Shown here piece by piece: positions 60,661 through 64,000 of a stretch of DNA of 64,000 nucleotides. Source of the stretch: Solihabitans fulvus (GTDB taxonomy: Bacteria; Actinomycetota; Actinomycetes; Mycobacteriales; Pseudonocardiaceae). The stretch's first letter is position 1. Every line of letters begins with the position of its first letter. Location of the stretch: the NCBI RefSeq assembly GCF_008386585.1, contig NZ_VUOB01000005.1, positions 166,232 through 230,231 of the forward strand, in the 5' to 3' direction. Under the pieces are notes generated by a model. That model had not been told where the DNA came from, searched no databases, and was given only the letters and a program-made list of their open reading frames with translations. Both the position numbers and the translations under genes were made by a program.

Positions 60661-61553
60661 TGCCGGCCCCTGGTGAGCGCCTCGATCGTCGCGGGGTCCA
60701 GGCGCGCGAGCGTGCCGGCGCCGACTCCGCCGCTGATCGCGTAGCCGTGCAGAATCGTCGCGGTGGCGACGTGGCGCTGGTCGCCGGAACCCAGGGTGTA
60801 GCAGTCCATCCGGCCGTCGAACGCGCGGTCCCCGACGATGTCGCCGACCACGAACGTGGTGCGCATGTGATCGCCCATGTGCGCGTCGGCGAGCAGCCGG
60901 ACGCGTGCCCTGGAGACCACCGGGATCCAGCCCCGCTCGTCCAGCAGCCGTGGCACGGCAAGGCCGCGGCTGGCCAGAAACCGGTCCACCACCTCCTCCA
61001 GGGCCTGCACGTAGGTGCCGTGCTGCACGCGATCTGAGTAGTGGCAGTGGAAGTAGCGCATGCGCCAGAACCAGTTGAACGGCCCCTCCCCGCGTGGCGG
61101 GCCGACCGGGTCGGCGGCCGCCCTCACGTTCGGGACGATCAGGGACACCAGCGCGGGAGGGAGCGCCGCCGGCACCGCGTCGTCGCGCTCCACCACCAGC
61201 GCGACGCTGACCCGGCCGCGCAGCGCGGTGACCGGCCGTCCGTCCCTGACCACACTCAGCCGCACCCTGAACCGGCCCGGCGCCACCCAGCCGACCTCCG
61301 CGTCCACCTCGTCGTCGATCTCCAGCGTGGCGGGCAGCAGCACCGAGCTGTCGATGATCTCCAGGCCGAGGCCGTAGCGGTGGTACAGCTCCTGCGGCCC
61401 GTACCCGGACTCCCGGAACCAGCACAGCACCGCCTCCTCGACCAGGCTCATGAACTGCCTGAAGCCGATCCAGGTGCGGATGTTCGCGCTGGCGTGCCTC
61501 GGCCGCTGCCGGGACGTCGTGATCCGATCCTCCACCGCCCGCATCGCCCTCAC
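60657..61553 (-). CDS. double-hotdog thioesterase-like protein
   Basis: A 298-residue protein with two hotdog-like halves. The second half has YFHCHYSDRVQHGTYVQALEEVVDRFL, a form of the 4-hydroxybenzoyl-CoA thioesterase signature in which the catalytic Asp/Glu region is altered. The first half has FRQFMSLVEEAVLCWFRESGY with a similar helix. It may hydrolyse acyl-carrier or acyl-CoA thioesters, or be a non-catalytic hotdog protein. ATGA overlaps join it to the hydrolase gene upstream and the isomerase gene downstream. I do not recognise a precise family. Confidence 0.65.
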   Translation of the reverse strand: MRAMRAVEDRITTSRQRPRHASANIRTWIGFRQFMSLVEEAVLCWFRESGYGPQELYHRYGLGLEIIDSSVLLPATLEIDDEVDAEVGWVAPGRFRVRLSVVRDGRPVTALRGRVSVALVVERDDAVPAALPPALVSLIVPNVRAAADPVGPPRGEGPFNWFWRMRYFHCHYSDRVQHGTYVQALEEVVDRFLASRGLAVPRLLDERGWIPVVSRARVRLLADAHMGDHMRTTFVVGDIVGDRAFDGRMDCYTLGSGDQRHVATATILHGYAISGGVGAGTLARLDPATIEALTRGRQ

Positions 61554-62341
61554 GCTCCCTGCTGACGTACGTCGTGCCGTGGGCCTCGGTCGCCGATGAG
61601 CTCCTCGATTGCCTGTGCCACGTCGGGCGCACGGCGAAGGTGGCTGAAATGGTCGAAATCCTTCTCACCGGCAACAATGCCCCGCGCGAGCCGCCGCGCC
61701 AACGCCTCCGCGTGTGGACGGAACGTGACGGGGTCGTTCTCCCCGCACAGCACCAGCACCGGTATGTCCACACAGGACAGTGACAGGTGGCCACTTGCCA
61801 CGTACTGCTCGAACGCGGCGAGGAAGCCGATCGGGCCGATGCGCTCGCAGGTGCGGGTGAGCATCAGCTCGAAGACGTCCTCCTCGGCCATGCCGCGCAG
61901 CCGCATCCGCATGCCGTCGCGGACCTGACGCTCGAACGCCGCCCGAGACCTGTCGAAGGTCCGCCAGGTCACCTCGGCGCCCGGCGGGCGGAAGAACGGC
62001 GAGATCAGCACGGCGGCGTTGGCGCGCCGCTCACCGCCGGCCAGCCGGCCGAGCACGGCGTTCGCCCCGAACGAGTGGCCGACCAGCACGAACGACGACT
62101 CGTCGAGAGCGTCCAGGCCCGCGCCCACCCAGTCCGAGGGCGCGCCCGACCAGCGCCACCGGTAGTCGTTGCCGGCTCGCCACGGCACGTCCAGCGCGAC
62201 CGACCGCCAGCGGGGCCCGAGGCTGTCGGCCAGCCGCCCCCAGGTGCGCCAGCTGTCCTCGACGCCGTGCACGAACACCGCGCAGGGCCCTCCCGGCGTG
62301 CCGTCCGACAGCACGTGCGCTCGCGGCGGTGTGTCGATCAT
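61550..62341 (-). CDS. alpha/beta hydrolase
   Basis: A 263-residue hydrolase. HG in FVHGVEDSWRTW forms the oxyanion region, Ser90 is in VGHSFGANAV, Asp is in CGENDPVTF, and His is in FDHFSHL, so the triad is complete. It resembles small-molecule esterases and thioesterases of natural-product clusters. The ATG overlaps the stop of the degenerate KS gene as ATGA. It may cleave the product of the second KS pair from its carrier, or open an ester or lactone. Substrate unknown. Confidence 0.85.
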   Translation of the reverse strand: MIDTPPRAHVLSDGTPGGPCAVFVHGVEDSWRTWGRLADSLGPRWRSVALDVPWRAGNDYRWRWSGAPSDWVGAGLDALDESSFVLVGHSFGANAVLGRLAGGERRANAAVLISPFFRPPGAEVTWRTFDRSRAAFERQVRDGMRMRLRGMAEEDVFELMLTRTCERIGPIGFLAAFEQYVASGHLSLSCVDIPVLVLCGENDPVTFRPHAEALARRLARGIVAGEKDFDHFSHLRRAPDVAQAIEELIGDRGPRHDVRQQGA

Positions 62342-63204
62342 GATGCCGTCCGTGCACTGGTCAGCCGGGTGGTGCGGTAGCCATCGGTCGGGTCGCCGCA
62401 GACGATCCGCGCGGCGCCGCCGCGCTCGTGCAGCAGGGCCGCGCCGACGGCGACCTGCAACACGCCGAGCGCCCCATAGGTGTGGCCGAGCCGCCGGGTC
62501 AGGTCGAGCGCGCCGTCGCCGCCCGGGCCGATCACGATGGTCGGCGTGGCCTCGTCGCGGAACACGGGACCGGCCGCCTCGGTGACCCGGTCCAGGACGA
62601 TGCCGCCGGAGGGCTCCAGCACGACGCAGGCCGCCGCCTGCCGCAGCGGCGGGCCGGGTGCGCACAGGGCAGCGGCGATCGGGTCGTCCGGCTCGACGCC
62701 GACCGCCACGACCCGCCGGGCCCGGCCGCTGGCCAGGAGCAGCCCGCCGAGGGCGATCGCGTCCAGCCCCGACGGGTGTCCTGAGCAGACCATGAGGTTG
62801 GGCCCGCCGAAGCCGAACCAGATCGCCACCGAGCTCGCGATGACGTTGCTGGAGACGTTGGGCGCGTCCAGCGGGCTGACGCCCCGCACACCCTGGTCGC
62901 GCACCGCCCTGGCGACGGCGCAGGTGGTGTGCACGTTGCCGAGGTTGGAACTGGCGACGACCGCTGTGTCGGGGTCGGGTGGCGCGCCGCGGCCGCGGCG
63001 GTGCCCAGGGGGCAGGCCCAGCGCCCGGTGCACGGCGCACAGGGCCAGCCGGGTGGCCGGCTCCTTGTTGAGCAAGCCCTTGCGGCCCAGCAGTTCCCCA
63101 GCCTCCTCCGGTCGGCACGCCGGACCGGGAGACCAGCCGCCGAGCGTCTCGGCCGGCCCGAGCCCCGGCAGCCACACGCTCCAGCTGGTGACCGCGATTG
63201 TCAT
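62338..63204 (-). CDS. degenerate ketosynthase (CLF-like) partner
   Basis: A 288-residue KS-fold protein, well short of the usual 400. The nucleophile motif reads CSGHPSGLDAI, so the Cys is replaced by His143. Only one of the two His motifs is kept (RLGHTYGALG); HGTGT is absent. It overlaps the preceding KS gene by 4 bp, as the CLF does at 18-20 kb, so it probably acts as a KS partner. It is the second degenerate partner in this window, but it differs from the first (Cys kept, His lost). Confidence 0.82.
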   Translation of the reverse strand: MTIAVTSWSVWLPGLGPAETLGGWSPGPACRPEEAGELLGRKGLLNKEPATRLALCAVHRALGLPPGHRRGRGAPPDPDTAVVASSNLGNVHTTCAVARAVRDQGVRGVSPLDAPNVSSNVIASSVAIWFGFGGPNLMVCSGHPSGLDAIALGGLLLASGRARRVVAVGVEPDDPIAAALCAPGPPLRQAAACVVLEPSGGIVLDRVTEAAGPVFRDEATPTIVIGPGGDGALDLTRRLGHTYGALGVLQVAVGAALLHERGGAARIVCGDPTDGYRTTRLTSARTAS

Positions 63205-63998
63205 GGCCGGGCCTCGATCACGGTGACCGCGTTGACGCCGCCGAAGCCGAACGCGTTGATCTGGGCGACCCTGGCGGCGCAGCGCACCGACGTGCCGGCG
63301 ACCAGGCGCAGGCCGTCCGCCTCGGGCAGGGGCTCACGCAGCCCGACGACCGGCGGCACCCGGCCGCTATCCAGGCACCGCACCGCCACGTCGAGGCTCA
63401 TCAGCGCCGACGCGCCGGAGGTGTGGCCGATCGCGCCCTTCACCGCGGTCAGCCACGGGCCGGCGCCCGCATCCGCGAACACCTCTCGGATGGCCAGCGC
63501 CTCGGTGGCGTCGTTGAGCACGGTGCCGGTGCCGTGGCACAGCACCACGTCCACGTCGGCCGGGCGGCGACCGGCTCTGGCGAGCGCATCCCGCATGGCC
63601 CCCGAGATCCCCGCCAGCGACGGCGCGGTCTCGTGGTAGGCGTCGCAGGAGATCCCGGTGCCGAGCAGGACGGCCGCCACCGGGCCGCGCCAGCCGTCCC
63701 CGGCCACCACGGCGGCCGCGGCACCCTCGCCGAGCAACACACCGGTGCGGGCGGCATCGAACGGCCTGACCGAGTCCGTCGGCCGCTCGGCGACCCTGCC
63801 GATCATGGCGAGCATGGACGCGGTCGTCGCGTCCGTGCCGGCCGCGACCACGATCTCCGCCTCGCCGTGCTCCACCATGTCCTGCGCCAGGGCCAGCGCG
63901 TGCCCGGAGGCGCTGCACGCGTTGCTGACCGTCACGACCGGTCGCAGCGCGGCGGAGAGCTCGCCGACCGCGGCGGCGAAGTGCAGCTGCTGGGCGCG
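63201..63998 (-). CDS. ketosynthase, C-terminal part (cut by window edge)
   Basis: About 265 residues of the C-terminal two-thirds of a FabF-like ketosynthase are present; the frame is open to the right edge, so the N terminus lies beyond it. The nucleophile is in VSNACSASGHA, and the two His are in CHGTGT and GHTSGA, so the triad is intact. INAFGFGGVNA is the C-terminal loop. With the degenerate partner downstream it forms a second KS/CLF-like pair, distinct in sequence from the one at 18-20 kb. No ACP is seen beside it within the window. Confidence 0.9.
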   Translation of the reverse strand, partial: RAQQLHFAAAVGELSAALRPVVTVSNACSASGHALALAQDMVEHGEAEIVVAAGTDATTASMLAMIGRVAERPTDSVRPFDAARTGVLLGEGAAAAVVAGDGWRGPVAAVLLGTGISCDAYHETAPSLAGISGAMRDALARAGRRPADVDVVLCHGTGTVLNDATEALAIREVFADAGAGPWLTAVKGAIGHTSGASALMSLDVAVRCLDSGRVPPVVGLREPLPEADGLRLVAGTSVRCAARVAQINAFGFGGVNAVTVIEARP

Positions 63999-64000
63999 CA

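Overview
The window is very GC-rich DNA with GTG starts, many ATGA/GTGA start-stop overlaps and almost no TTA codons, as expected of a filamentous actinomycete (Streptomyces, Pseudonocardiaceae or a relative; the species cannot be told). It is almost entirely one dense secondary-metabolism region of about 53 genes. No stretch over 300 bp lacks a gene. I saw no RNA genes, CRISPR arrays, insertion sequences or transcription-factor genes. Both ends are cut inside genes.

Layout. (1) 1-12.2 kb: the end of a condensation-like protein, then a leftward operon with a P450, two ABC transporters, a methyltransferase, a carrier protein, a free condensation (C) protein, a second P450, two MmcQ/YjbR proteins, a cupin and a family 2 glycosyltransferase. 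(2) 12.4-17 kb: two more free C proteins, an EgtD-type histidine trimethyltransferase and a glutathione peroxidase. (3) 17.1-36.7 kb: a leftward run of 17 genes with a highly reducing type II PKS set (KS, CLF, ACP, KR, two hotdog dehydratases), an aryl-AMP ligase, a six-domain NRPS (ArCP-Cy-A-PCP-Cy-PCP), a type II thioesterase, a diiron protein, a thiolase, an SsuD-like monooxygenase with its flavin reductase, methyltransferases and carrier proteins. (4) 36.8-39.6 kb rightward: a carbamoyltransferase and an enterochelin-esterase-like hydrolase. (5) 39.5-49.8 kb leftward: an AMP ligase, an acyl-CoA dehydrogenase, a PchF-like NRPS (docking-Cy-A[MT]-PCP-TE), a saccharopine-dehydrogenase-like protein and a thiazolinyl imide reductase. 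(6) 49.9-64 kb: a DszA/NtaA-type monooxygenase, a cupin, a fourth free C protein, an acyl-CoA synthetase, an aldolase-fold protein, two acyl-CoA dehydrogenases, a fused CoA-transferase, a DsbA-fold isomerase, hotdog and alpha/beta hydrolases, and a second KS pair with one degenerate member.

How the genes may work together (inference). The aryl-AMP ligase should load a 2-hydroxyaryl or heteroaryl acid on the ArCP. The two NRPSs carry three cyclization domains and two cysteine-type adenylation domains, so a chain of thiazoline/thiazolidine rings is expected, with one ring reduced by the imide reductase and one modified by the embedded methyltransferase. This matches the logic of pyochelin and yersiniabactin. 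The same operon also encodes a polyene-type (highly reducing) type II PKS, and the surrounding genes supply free C proteins, carbamoyl transfer and a hercynine-forming enzyme. The likely product is a thiazoline core with a polyketide-derived acyl group and further tailoring, possibly a metallophore; alternatively two or three clusters lie side by side. Odd points are an NRPS thioesterase that has lost its catalytic Ser and His, two free C proteins without the catalytic His, a carrier domain without its serine, and EgtD without the other ergothioneine genes.
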